Source of the DNA: Nonomuraea solani
GTDB lineage: Bacteria; Actinomycetota; Actinomycetes; Streptosporangiales; Streptosporangiaceae
Assembly (NCBI RefSeq): GCF_900108335.1
Contig: NZ_FNVT01000001.1
Location: 186,001-250,000 of the forward strand
Length of the DNA: 64,000 bases
Reading direction: 5' to 3'
Part shown: in pieces, positions 46,542 to 54,682 of the stretch
Layout of the letters: each line of letters starts with the position of its first letter
Position numbering within the stretch: the stretch's first letter is position 1
The notes under the pieces: model-generated
Database searches by the model: none
What the model was told of the DNA's origin: nothing
Seen by the model: the letters and a program-made list of their open reading frames with translations, nothing else
Translations under genes and position numbers: made by a program

Positions 46542-47255
46542 ACGGTGCCCCGCCGTGCTCTGCGGGGGCTCCTCGAAGCGGGGGCGCTGCGGTGGCTCGC
46601 CGCTCACCGTCTGGATGATCGAGGCGGCGATCTGGTGCAGCTTGACGTTCTTGTCCTGGGAGACGTGACGCAGGATCTCGAACGCCTGCTGCGCCGTGCA
46701 CCGCCGCTGCGCCATGACGATGCCGAGCGCCTGGTCGATGATCGCCCGGGTGGTGAGCGCCTCCCTGAGCTGGGCCGCCACCTCACGCATCCGGGCCACG
46801 CCGAGCGCCGTACGGAACAGGACACCGACATGGCCGGCGGTCACGCGCGCGGCGACCAGGGTCTCGGCGGCGAGCGCGTCTGTCCGGCAGGAGTAGAGCG
46901 TGAGCACGCCGAGCAGCGCGCCCTCGGACTCCAGCGGCTCGCAGTGCACCCGGCGCACCTCCGGTGACTCCGCCGCCAGGCGCCGCCAGCGGGAGTCGGC
47001 GGCCAGGTCGGTGACCGTCACGGGGCGCCGGGTGTTGAGAGCGTCGAGGACGGGCCCCCGCCCGGCGGCCTCCTGCAGCTCATCGAGCAGCTCGGCGCGC
47101 GCGTGGGTGCAGGCCACGGTGCGCAGGCCGTCGTCGCCACGGAGCACGATGCTGAGCATCGGGGAGTCGGGCATCGCCTGGGCGGCGACGGTCAGACACT
47201 CAGCGAGAGCGCGCTCGAACTCCTCGATGTCGGTGGGCACGCTCGGCCGTTTCAC
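46536..47255 (-). CDS. GAF-ANTAR RNA-binding antiterminator regulator
   Basis: A 239-residue protein: an N-terminal GAF sensor (about residues 20-155; PMLSIVLRGDDGLRTVACT, GPVLDALNTRRPVTVTDLAADSRW) and a C-terminal ANTAR domain (about 165-225; LREALTTRAIIDQALGIVMAQRRCTAQQAFEILRHVSQDKNVKLHQIAASI). ANTAR proteins bind dual hexaloop hairpins in mRNA leaders to block termination. The GAF ligand or redox cue is not evident. Confidence 0.88.
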   Translation of the reverse strand: MKRPSVPTDIEEFERALAECLTVAAQAMPDSPMLSIVLRGDDGLRTVACTHARAELLDELQEAAGRGPVLDALNTRRPVTVTDLAADSRWRRLAAESPEVRRVHCEPLESEGALLGVLTLYSCRTDALAAETLVAARVTAGHVGVLFRTALGVARMREVAAQLREALTTRAIIDQALGIVMAQRRCTAQQAFEILRHVSQDKNVKLHQIAASIIQTVSGEPPQRPRFEEPPQSTAGHRS

Positions 47256-47308
47256 CAGAGATCCCTCGCGCTGTCAGGTCCCCCCAGCCTAGCCGCTCGG
47301 TGGCGCCA

Positions 47309-48307
47309 TCACGAGGCGTAGGCGTCGATCTCGGCGAGGTAGGCGTCCTTGAGCTGCCGGGGCAGCCAGGCGATCTCGAAGGCGTTGCGTTCGAGCTGGA
47401 CGAGTTCGTGCTCGTTGAGCTGGAGGGTGTCCTGGAGCGCGATCAGGTTCTCCGTCACGTAGGCGGCGAAGTAGGCCGGGTCGTCGGAGTTGACCGTCAC
47501 GCGTACGCCCAGATCCATCAGCTTGCGGATGCCCTCGGCCTGCATCGAGTCGGTGACGTAGCCGTTGGAGATCGGGCAGCAGGTCAGCCCCATGCCCCGC
47601 GCCAGCACCACCTCCACCAGCCGCTGGTCCTCCAGGATGTTGACGCCGTGGTCGATCCGGTCGACGCCGATGTCCTCGATGGCCTGGCGGATGTGCTCGG
47701 CCGCGTCGTCCTGGTCGACGTCGCAGTGCATGGTCAGGAGGTAGCCCTCCTGACGGGCCCGCTCGTAGACGGTCGCGAACTTACTCGGCGGGTTGCCCCG
47801 CTCGTCGGAGTCGAGCCCGACGCCGGCGATCCACTCCTTGTACGGCAGCGACTCCATCAGCGTCGCCATCGCGTATTCAGCCTGGAAGTCGCGCAGGAAG
47901 CACATGATGAGCTGCGCCCGCACCCCCAGCCGCGCCTGGGCGTCCATCAGCGCCCGCCGCAGCCCGCGGATCACCACGTCGAACGGCACGCCGCGCGAGG
48001 TGTGCGCCTGCGGGTCGAAGAAGATCTCGGCGTAGCGGACGTTCTGCTCGGCGGCCTTGCCCAGGTAGGCCATGGCCAGGTCGTAGAAGTCGGGCTCGGT
48101 GCGCAGCACCTTCATGCCCTCGTAGTAGATGGTCAGGAAGGAGGACAGGCTGTCGAAGGTGTAGGCGGCCCGCATCTCCTCCACGGTCGCGTACGGCAAC
48201 TCCAGGCCGTTGCGCCTGGCGAGCTCGAACTTCAGCTCGGGCTCCAGCGTGCCCTCGATGTGCAGGTGCAGCTCGCACTTGGGCAGACCGGCGATGAAAT
48301 CCTTCAC
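47309..48307 (-). CDS. Adenosine-deaminase-family amidohydrolase, non-canonical
   Basis: A 332-residue amidohydrolase of the ADA family. Metal ligands are in place: HLH at residues 14-16, His194, and NSDDP with Asp275; His220 lies in IDHGVNILE. The HAGE motif of true adenosine deaminases, whose Glu protonates the purine N1, is replaced by HCDVD (194-198). The ADA superfamily includes adenine, N6-substituted adenine and aminodeoxyfutalosine deaminases, so the substrate should not be assumed to be adenosine. The GTG start is one base after the menA stop, so it is translationally coupled to menA. Confidence 0.75.
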   Translation of the reverse strand: MKDFIAGLPKCELHLHIEGTLEPELKFELARRNGLELPYATVEEMRAAYTFDSLSSFLTIYYEGMKVLRTEPDFYDLAMAYLGKAAEQNVRYAEIFFDPQAHTSRGVPFDVVIRGLRRALMDAQARLGVRAQLIMCFLRDFQAEYAMATLMESLPYKEWIAGVGLDSDERGNPPSKFATVYERARQEGYLLTMHCDVDQDDAAEHIRQAIEDIGVDRIDHGVNILEDQRLVEVVLARGMGLTCCPISNGYVTDSMQAEGIRKLMDLGVRVTVNSDDPAYFAAYVTENLIALQDTLQLNEHELVQLERNAFEIAWLPRQLKDAYLAEIDAYAS

Positions 48308-48308
48308 C

Positions 48309-49184
48309 CTAGAAGACTACGGCGAGCCCTATCGCGAACAGCAGTCCGTACGCCATTTGTAGCTTGCCCGTCTGCTGCAGCACCGCGATCAGCGCGGGCC
48401 CCACGGCCTTGCCCAGCACCATCCTGATCGGCTGGATGGCCAGCGGCGCGGCGAGCAGCACCAGCGCCGCCCAGGGCGTGATCGGGATCATCGCCAGCGC
48501 CACCACGAACGGCACGACCTGGCAGGCCACGTAGAGGGTGCGGGTGCGCTCGGGCCCCAGCAGCACCGCCAAAGTGCGCTTGCCCGCCTGGCCGTCGGTG
48601 CCGACGTCGCGCAGGTTGTTGACCACGAGCATCGAGCACGACAGCAGCCCCACCGGGATCGAGGCGAACAGCGCCGCCCAGCTCAGCTGCTCGGTCTGCA
48701 CGTAGGCGGTGCCGACGACGGGCACGATGCCGAAGAACACGAACACGGCCAGCTCGCCCAGCCCGCGGTAGCCGTACGGGTGCTTGCCGCCGGTGTAGAA
48801 CCAGGCGGCCGCGATCGCCGCCGCGCCCACCAGCAGGACCCACCACGCCTGGATGGCGACGACCAGCACGAGCCCCAGCACGGCCGCGAGCGCGAAACAC
48901 GACAGCGCGGCGGTCAGCACCTGCCGGGGCGTGGCCGCGCGCGAGCCCACCAGGCGCATCGGGCCGACCCGCTCGTCGTCGGTGCCCCGGATGCCGTCGC
49001 TGTAGTCGTTGGCGTAGTTGACGCCGATCTGCAGCGAGAGCGCCACGAGCAGCGCCAGGAGCGCCCGCCACCACACGAAGCCGCCTTCGCCGATCGCCAC
49101 GCCGGTGCCCACCATGACGGGCACGATGGCGTTGGGCAGCGTGCGCGGGCGCGCGCCGGAGATCCACTGGGCGGGGGTTGCCAT
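48309..49184 (-). CDS. menA: DHNA polyprenyltransferase MenA
   Basis: A 291-residue UbiA-family membrane prenyltransferase with about nine helices. WISGARPRTLPNAIVPVMVGTG at the N-terminus and NYANDYSDGIRGTDDERVGPMRLV (first Asp-rich motif, NxxxDxxxD) are typical of MenA; NNLRDVGTDGQAGKRTLAVLLG is the second. It attaches a polyprenyl chain to 1,4-dihydroxy-2-naphthoate to make demethylmenaquinone. The ATG has AAGAAGG upstream. It is the first gene of a menA plus ADA-family operon. Confidence 0.9.
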   Translation of the reverse strand: MATPAQWISGARPRTLPNAIVPVMVGTGVAIGEGGFVWWRALLALLVALSLQIGVNYANDYSDGIRGTDDERVGPMRLVGSRAATPRQVLTAALSCFALAAVLGLVLVVAIQAWWVLLVGAAAIAAAWFYTGGKHPYGYRGLGELAVFVFFGIVPVVGTAYVQTEQLSWAALFASIPVGLLSCSMLVVNNLRDVGTDGQAGKRTLAVLLGPERTRTLYVACQVVPFVVALAMIPITPWAALVLLAAPLAIQPIRMVLGKAVGPALIAVLQQTGKLQMAYGLLFAIGLAVVF

Positions 49185-49199
49185 GACCTTCTTCTACCT

Positions 49200-49808
49200 T
49201 TAGCTGATGTCCGTAGTGAGCCTGACCATGCGGATCGGGCGTCCCATGTCGAGGACGCGCTCCGCCATGTCCTCGCCCCACCCGGCCGACTCCAGGAAGC
49301 CGAGGACCGCGTAGTTGTCGGCGAAGACCCAGGTGACGATCTGCCGGAAGCCGTCGTCGCGCAGGTAGTCGACCGTGGCGTTGAGCAGCCGGCTGCCGTG
49401 GCCCCTGCGCACGAAGTCGGGGTCGACGAGCAGCGTCAGCATCTCGGCCGTCATGGTGGGGTCGAGGTCGGGGTCTTCGGCGGGGGCGTGGGAGGCCAGC
49501 CCGACCACGCGCTCGCCGCCGCGGGGGGTGACCAGGGCGGCGCTGCCACCCGCGCCGAGGGCGGGAAAGCCCTCGGTGTCGAGGATGGTCTCAACCGCCA
49601 CCAGCACCCGGTGCATGGGCGTGGGCGGGGCGACGATCGCCTCGTCCCACTGGCGCAGCCACATCTTCTCGGCCGCCGCGCCCGTCATCTGCTCGAGTGG
49701 GCCTTCGGGGAGAAAATTCCGATAGCCGTAGCGCCAGGCGCGTATCTGGGTATTCGCAACCTGGAGAACATCCTCGCGCCGGGCCGCCCGGACGCCTACG
49801 TCTGCCAT
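49200..49808 (-). CDS. GNAT family N-acetyltransferase
   Basis: A 202-residue GNAT. GVRAARREDVLQVANTQIRAWRYGYRNFLPEGPLEQM is the usual N-terminal region, LTLLVDPDFVRRGHGSRLLNATVDYLRDDGF carries the acetyl-CoA loop, and TWVFADNYAVLGFLESAGW follows. The ATG at 49808 was chosen because the alignment starts there and a GAAGGAGC lies 8 nt upstream; longer upstream readings add unrelated residues. It ends 16 bp before the menA start. Confidence 0.82.
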   Translation of the reverse strand: MADVGVRAARREDVLQVANTQIRAWRYGYRNFLPEGPLEQMTGAAAEKMWLRQWDEAIVAPPTPMHRVLVAVETILDTEGFPALGAGGSAALVTPRGGERVVGLASHAPAEDPDLDPTMTAEMLTLLVDPDFVRRGHGSRLLNATVDYLRDDGFRQIVTWVFADNYAVLGFLESAGWGEDMAERVLDMGRPIRMVRLTTDIS

Positions 49809-49852
49809 CTCGGCCCGCTCCTTCGCCTGCCGTTCGTGCCACAAGGCACGAG

Positions 49853-50368
49853 TTACACCGTATCGGTGTTTGACGCTTGGAGATGACGCGAACCCCGCTT
49901 CCTCGCCCGGTAAGCCCGTGTCTTGGTGCGGTTGCCGCATACCCGCATGGAACACCACGAGCGGGAACGGTTTTTCGACGAGTCTATGAACGCCCACTGA
50001 CAAGTTCCTTCGGCGCACACTTTCAGCCGGTCCCACGACGCCCCCACGGCCGCCGCCGCGATGCTCGCGAGCCCGCCCCGCACGCCGCCTCCGGCCGGGA
50101 CGAGCGCGGGCTCCTCGCCCGCGCGCACCGTGACCTGGAGGGGGAGCGCGGGCAGCTCGGCGGCCTCGCGCCGGAGCGCGGCCCGCAGGCCCTCGCGGAG
50201 GACCAGCGCGGTGTGCAGGTCGTCGTCGGTGGCCCGGTCGCGGCTGCCGATGAGGCCGCGCTCGCGCAGCCAGATGGCCAGCTCGGCGGGGGAGGACAGC
50301 TCGTCGGACTCGGCCTCGACGTCGTAGGTGTTCACGAAGTCGCGTACGAGCTCCGCGGGGAACGGCAT
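49853..50368 (-). CDS. CGNR zinc-finger (ABATE) protein
   Basis: A 171-residue protein. The N-terminal ABATE domain (ELVRDFVNTYDVE, LREGLRAALRREA) precedes a CGNR zinc finger (CAEGTCQWAFIDSSKNRSRSWCSMRVCGNRTKTRAYRAR, about residues 118-156). Such proteins are presumed nucleic-acid-binding regulators. It runs in the same direction as the MocR gene, 4 bp after its stop, so it is probably in that transcript. Confidence 0.85.
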   Translation of the reverse strand: MPFPAELVRDFVNTYDVEAESDELSSPAELAIWLRERGLIGSRDRATDDDLHTALVLREGLRAALRREAAELPALPLQVTVRAGEEPALVPAGGGVRGGLASIAAAAVGASWDRLKVCAEGTCQWAFIDSSKNRSRSWCSMRVCGNRTKTRAYRARKRGSRHLQASNTDTV

Positions 50369-50372
50369 GCCG

Positions 50373-51782
50373 TCACTCTACTGGGCTCGATCGTCCTTCC
50401 ATGGCCTGGGCGAGACGTCGTACCCCTTCCTGCAGTTCGGCGGGGTGGGCGGCGGCCATGTGGGTGAGCCGGAGGCGGGGGCCTGGCGGCTCGGACGGGT
50501 AGTACATACGGCCGGGGCTCACCAGCACCCCGTTGCGCCTGGCGGCCTCCACGAGGGCGTTCTCGTCGACGGCGGCGGGCAGGTGTGCCCACAAATGCAT
50601 CCCGCCGATGGGCAGCAGGTGCAGGGCCGCCTCCGGCAGGCGCGCCGCCAGAGCGGCCGCCAGGGCGTCACGGCGGGACCTGATCTCGGCGTGCACGATC
50701 GCGAGATGCCGCCGCCACGCCGGGGAGCCCACGAACTCCAGCGCCGTCTCCTGCAGCGGCCGCGCCACGAAGAACGACTCCACGAGCTGGCTCGCCCGCA
50801 GCCGGTGCGCGGCGGGCCCCCTGGCGATGACGGCCGCCACCCGCATGCTCGGCGAGAGGATCTTCGTCAGTGAGCCCACGTTGACCACCGTGCCGTGCCG
50901 GTCCATGGACGCCAGCGACGGGGGCGCCTGCTCGGTCAGGTAGCGGGCGAAGTCGTCCTCCACCACGAACGCCCCCGCCGCCCTGGCCACCTCCAGCACC
51001 TGCTCCCTGCGCGCCACCGGCAGGGTGGCGCCCGTCGGGTTGTGCAGGGTGGGCTGGCAGAAGAACACCCGCGCGCCGGTGACGGCGAACGCCTCGGCCA
51101 GCAGCTCGGGCCGGACGCCGTCACGATCCATCGGTACGGCCGTCGCGCGCAGCCCCGCCGCCCTGGCCGCCGCCAGCGCTCCCGGGTAGGTGGGCGTTTC
51201 CACCAGAATGGGCGTGCCGGGCGCCGCCAGGGCCCTGAACGCGTGCGTGAGCGCCGCCTGGCCGCCGCTTACGATCAGCGCGTCGGCCGCCGTCACATCG
51301 CCCCCGGCCTGTGTCGCGAACCAGCGCCGCAGCTCCAGCAGCCCGGTCAGGGGCGGCATGGCCCAGGCGTCCGGCCTGCGTACGGCCCGCGCCGCCGCCG
51401 CCGCGAGCTGCTTGTCCGGCCGCAGCCCCGGCCGCAGGTAACCGCCGGTCAGCGGCACCACGCCGTCGGCCGCCCGCTCCAGCAGGACCGACACCGGCCC
51501 GTCGTCGACCACCCGGTCGCCCAGGGCGACGGTCTGCCAGGACAAGTCGGCCGCGTCCTGGGCGTCGTGCGGCTGGGGTGCCACGAAGGCGCCGCTGCCG
51601 GGTCGCGTCACCACTCGTCCTTCGGCGGTGAGCTGCCCGATGGCCCGCGAGACGGTGACCGGGCTGACGTTGTGCCGGCGCATGATCTCCCGGCTCGACG
51701 GCAGTCGCGCGCCGGGGCCGAGGCGATCGGCCTCTTCGCGCAGCATCGCGGCAATCTGAGCGATACTGCTATCGTTATTCAT
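50373..51782 (-). CDS. MocR family (GntR-aminotransferase) regulator
   Basis: A 469-residue MocR protein. The N-terminal GntR helix-turn-helix is short (LPSSREIMRRHNVSPVTVSRAIGQLTAEGRVVTRPGSGAFV, about residues 27-67). The rest is a type I aminotransferase fold (DALIVSGGQAALTHAFRALAAPGTPILVETPTYPG; FCQPTLHNPTGATLP; VNVGSLTKILSPSMRVA with the PLP lysine). MocRs use bound PLP and an amine to switch transcription. It is divergent from a DMT transporter gene whose start codon overlaps its own, so it almost certainly controls that transporter. Confidence 0.9.
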   Translation of the reverse strand: MNNDSSIAQIAAMLREEADRLGPGARLPSSREIMRRHNVSPVTVSRAIGQLTAEGRVVTRPGSGAFVAPQPHDAQDAADLSWQTVALGDRVVDDGPVSVLLERAADGVVPLTGGYLRPGLRPDKQLAAAAARAVRRPDAWAMPPLTGLLELRRWFATQAGGDVTAADALIVSGGQAALTHAFRALAAPGTPILVETPTYPGALAAARAAGLRATAVPMDRDGVRPELLAEAFAVTGARVFFCQPTLHNPTGATLPVARREQVLEVARAAGAFVVEDDFARYLTEQAPPSLASMDRHGTVVNVGSLTKILSPSMRVAAVIARGPAAHRLRASQLVESFFVARPLQETALEFVGSPAWRRHLAIVHAEIRSRRDALAAALAARLPEAALHLLPIGGMHLWAHLPAAVDENALVEAARRNGVLVSPGRMYYPSEPPGPRLRLTHMAAAHPAELQEGVRRLAQAMEGRSSPVE

Positions 51783-51797
51783 GACATATCATGATAG
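51781..51797. promoter_or_regulatory. AT-rich palindrome at MocR/EamA start codons
   Basis: TATCATGATA (51787-51796) is a perfect palindrome directly at the divergent start codons. -10-like hexamers on both strands overlap here (TATCAT leftward; GATACT or TATCGT at about 51762-51775 rightward), consistent with leaderless mRNAs in both directions controlled at one short site. Confidence 0.4.
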
Positions 51798-52680
51798 CGC
51801 TACTGTTGTTCGCCGAGTAGCCCTACCCGGCAGCGCCCTGGCGTTCCTGGGGGTGCTGGCCTTCTCCGGCTCGTTGCCGGCCACCGCCTTCGCGATGCGA
51901 GGCTTCGACCCATGGCTGGTGGCGATCGGCCGGGCGGTCATCGCCGGCGTGATAGCGGTGGCCTGTCTGAAGGCCACGGATCGTCCGCTCCTACCGCCCA
52001 GAGACCAGTGGCACTCGTACGGGCTGATCTCGCTCGGGGTGGTCTTCGGGTTTCCGGTGTTCAGCGGCCTGGCGCTGGCCCTGGGGGCGAGCACGGCGCA
52101 CGCGGCGGTGGTCATCGGCCTGCTGCCCGCCGCCACGGCCGTGTGCGCGGTCCTGCGCGCGGGGGAGCGGCCCCGATTTCTGTTCTGGGTGGCGTGCGCG
52201 GCCGGCGCGCTGGCGATCACCGCCTTCACCCTCACCCAGCATCAGGGGGCGTTCGGCTGGCCCGACCTGCTGCTGGTCGGGGCGCTCGTCTCGGCGGCGA
52301 TCGGCTACACGGAGGGCGGCCGGCTGTCCCGCACGACGCCGGGCTGGCAGGTGATCTCCCACGCTCTGGTGCTCTCCCTGCCGGTGACCGTTCCCATCAC
52401 GGTGGTGCTCTTTCTGGTCACGCCCGTTCAGCCGAGCTTCGAGGCCGTGGCCGGGTTCGCCTATGTCGCCGTGATCTCCATGTTCCTGGGCTTCATTCCC
52501 TGGTACGCGGGGCTGGCCAAGGGCGGGATCGCCAGGGCCGGTCAGACCCAGCTCGTCCAGCCGTTGCTGAACCTCGTCTGGTCGTGGTTCCTGCTGGGCG
52601 AGCGCTTCGGCCCGCTCACGGTGGGGGCGGCGCTGGCCGTACTCGTCTGCGTGGCCATCACACAGCGCGCCCGTACTTGA
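51781..52680 (+). CDS. EamA/DMT family transporter
   Basis: A 299-residue, ten-helix drug/metabolite transporter with two EamA repeats: LAFLGVLAFSGSLPATAFAMRGFDPWLVAIGRAVIAGVIAVACL in the first and YVAVISMFLGFIPWYAGLAKGGIARAGQTQLVQPLLNLVWSWFLLGE in the second. It probably exports amino acids or related metabolites; the MocR regulator suggests an amine or vitamin B6-related ligand. The ATG overlaps the MocR start codon on the other strand, leaving no room for a ribosome-binding site outside the MocR coding sequence. Confidence 0.88.
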   Translation: MTYHDSATVVRRVALPGSALAFLGVLAFSGSLPATAFAMRGFDPWLVAIGRAVIAGVIAVACLKATDRPLLPPRDQWHSYGLISLGVVFGFPVFSGLALALGASTAHAAVVIGLLPAATAVCAVLRAGERPRFLFWVACAAGALAITAFTLTQHQGAFGWPDLLLVGALVSAAIGYTEGGRLSRTTPGWQVISHALVLSLPVTVPITVVLFLVTPVQPSFEAVAGFAYVAVISMFLGFIPWYAGLAKGGIARAGQTQLVQPLLNLVWSWFLLGERFGPLTVGAALAVLVCVAITQRART

Positions 52681-52725
52681 AAGCCGTGACGCCGCGCCAC
52701 AGGATGGGAGAGGAGGTGTCACACC

Positions 52726-53748
52726 ATGGCGGACCTCACGATCCCAGAAGGCGGTTTCTGGCCGGCGCCGGAGATCCCGCAGCCCAATATCTATCCGATG
52801 GAATGGCGGGTGGAGACCGAGAAACTCGCCGCCATCTACGAGAAGTCCAAGCGCGTGCTCTGGAACCCGGCCGACCTGCCCTGGGACGACCTGGACCCGG
52901 CCGACTTCACGCGCGAGCAGCGCCTGGGCATCATGTACTGGTTCGCGGTCCTGGCCAACTTCGACGCCTCGGGCCCCGCGGTTTTCGCCCGCGCCACGAT
53001 CCAGGCCTTCGAGAAGCACGAAGAGGACCCGGTCAGGAAATGCTTCTTCTCGATCACCCGTGACGAGATGAACCACGAGGAATGTTGCCAGCGCAGCATC
53101 GCCAAACTCTGGCCGGGCGGCCCGCTCGACTGGACGCCGTCGGACGACCTTGAAAAGGCCGCGCACAACAACATCGGCTGGCTCTATCACAATGGCGGCC
53201 GCTACTGGACCGGTTACACCTCGGCCGTCGGCAAGTATTCGCTGCCGGTGCTGTTCACGAGCTTCATGATGGGGGAAATGGCCGCCTCCACGCTCTTCAG
53301 GGGCATGGCCACGGGGACGCGGCACCCGGTGTTCAACGAGATGTTCCAGCGCATCGGGCGCGACGAGTCGCGTCATCTCCAGATCTGCATGACGATTCTG
53401 GAGAACGAATGGCCGGGCCTCACCGACGAGACCCGGGGGCTCATCACCCGTCAGCTCAGGGCGGGGTTCGTCTTTCTCAGCATGATTCTCTGGGAACCGC
53501 CTTCAGGGTTCTGGGACCTCCCGCCGTACTTCCTGGCCAACCATCGCGTTCTCATGGACCATGCCAGGCAGGCCGGGCTGGGGGTGCTCTCGTACGAGGA
53601 GCAGGCGGAGAACTGGCGGGTGGCGATGGCGAAGGTACGCGCGATCGTCGAACGGTGGGGGATCGCTTTTCCGGCCATTCCCGAGCTGGATCTGGAAGGG
53701 GTGCCGGTGGAGTTCATCGATCCCGAGGAGATCATTCCCGTCTTCTAA
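52726..53748 (+). CDS. R2-like ferritin-superfamily diiron protein
   Basis: A 340-residue helical protein with the carboxylate pattern of class I ribonucleotide reductase R2 and related diiron oxygenases: Asp80 (LANFDASG), Glu114-x-x-His117 (DEMNHEE), Glu184 (MMGEMAAS) and Glu214-x-x-His217 (GRDESRHLQI). Spacing is close to R2, but the protein has no R2 C-terminal tail and no NrdA gene is nearby, so an oxidase, N-oxygenase or desaturase-like reaction is more likely. I recognise no named family. The ATG follows GGAGAGGAGG. An ASCH gene starts 10 bp after the stop and may be co-transcribed. Confidence 0.7.
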   Translation: MADLTIPEGGFWPAPEIPQPNIYPMEWRVETEKLAAIYEKSKRVLWNPADLPWDDLDPADFTREQRLGIMYWFAVLANFDASGPAVFARATIQAFEKHEEDPVRKCFFSITRDEMNHEECCQRSIAKLWPGGPLDWTPSDDLEKAAHNNIGWLYHNGGRYWTGYTSAVGKYSLPVLFTSFMMGEMAASTLFRGMATGTRHPVFNEMFQRIGRDESRHLQICMTILENEWPGLTDETRGLITRQLRAGFVFLSMILWEPPSGFWDLPPYFLANHRVLMDHARQAGLGVLSYEEQAENWRVAMAKVRAIVERWGIAFPAIPELDLEGVPVEFIDPEEIIPVF

Positions 53749-53757
53749 GATGGCGCC

Positions 53758-54156
53758 ATGTGGCCACGCATGAATGGGCTTCGCGTTCTCGAACTGGGTA
53801 CGCCCGGCAAGCTTCGCACCTGGCTCACCGACCTGACCCTGGCGGGCACCAAGACGGCGACCGCCGGTCTCTTGTCGCTCGACTACGAGGTCGAGGGTGA
53901 GGAGCTGGAGCAGGTCGGCGAGCGACTCGTTCTTGTCGATGACTCGGGCGGGCGGGTGGCGGAGATCGAGGTCACCCGGGTGGAGCTGGTGCCGTTCGCC
54001 GAGGTGACGTGGGAGTTCGCGCAGGCGGAGGGTGAGGGGTACGAATCCGTGGCGCAGTGGCGCGAGGCGCATCGGCGGTATTGGGCGGGGGAGGGGTACG
54101 AGGTGGGGGACTCGACCACGGTGGTCTGCCTCTGGTACCGCCTCGCCACTCCCTGA
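53758..54156 (+). CDS. ASCH domain protein
   Basis: A 132-residue ASCH (PUA-like beta-barrel) protein. LELGTPGKLRTWLTDLTLAGTKTATAGLL is the start of the barrel with the GxKxxT-like signature (LAGTKTAT), and VAEIEVTRVELVPFAEVTWEFAQAEGEGY follows. ASCH domains bind RNA or modified nucleosides; one group hydrolyses N4-acetylcytidine. An in-frame ATG at 53773 is an alternative start. Confidence 0.85.
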   Translation: MWPRMNGLRVLELGTPGKLRTWLTDLTLAGTKTATAGLLSLDYEVEGEELEQVGERLVLVDDSGGRVAEIEVTRVELVPFAEVTWEFAQAEGEGYESVAQWREAHRRYWAGEGYEVGDSTTVVCLWYRLATP

Positions 54157-54276
54157 CGCCTGGCCGGCGGTTCGATTCGGGCCTTGAGAAGTCTCCGATG
54201 AGCCGTAGCCTCCCGAGGCTCAGCCAGCGAAGCCCTTCCGAGACCCGCCGTGACCCCGGTCGGTCCGGCCAGGGCG

Positions 54277-54455
54277 TGGCCTTCCGAAATCCGAATGGCC
54301 TCCCGAGGCCCCAGTCAGTTATGGCGTGGTCTTCCGGGATCTGCGTGGCCCCGGTTGGTTCGGTCATGGCGTGGTCTTCCGGGATCCGAATGGCCTGCCG
54401 AGGCTCCAGTCAGCTATGGCGTGGTTCTTCCGGGATCCGCGTGACCTGCCGTGAC
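54277..54455. repeat. Degenerate 95-bp tandem repeat
   Basis: Two imperfect copies offset by 95 bp (CCGAATGG at 54291 and 54386). Each contains CCGAATGGCCT, CCGAGGC, CCAGTCAG and TATGGCGTGGT followed by TTCCGGGATC. Partial matches (TTCCGAGACCCG) spread from 54228 to 54630, so the whole 526-bp gap between the ASCH and GntR genes is derived from this unit. No gene is seen in it. Confidence 0.65.
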
Positions 54456-54682
54456 CCCGGTCGGTCCGGCCACGGTGCGACCCTCCGAGACCCGGCGCTA
54501 ATGGGGACCTTCCGCGACCCGCTCGGTCGTGTCCTCCTACGGCCCCGGTCAGCCCGGCCCCGTCCGGGGCGGCCCCGGCGCGGCCTCCCGAGATGCGGCG
54601 GCAATAGGACACCTTCCGAGACCCGCCTGGCCTCCTGAGACCTGGATCGGCCCGGTCATGTCGTAACCCCCGGAGGCCCGGC

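Noticed and set aside
54160-54200. GGTTCGATTCGGG, resembling a tRNA T-loop
   Set aside because: The flanking bases do not form the 5-bp T-stem and no acceptor or anticodon arm can be drawn. No tRNA gene was found in the window by reading for T-loops.
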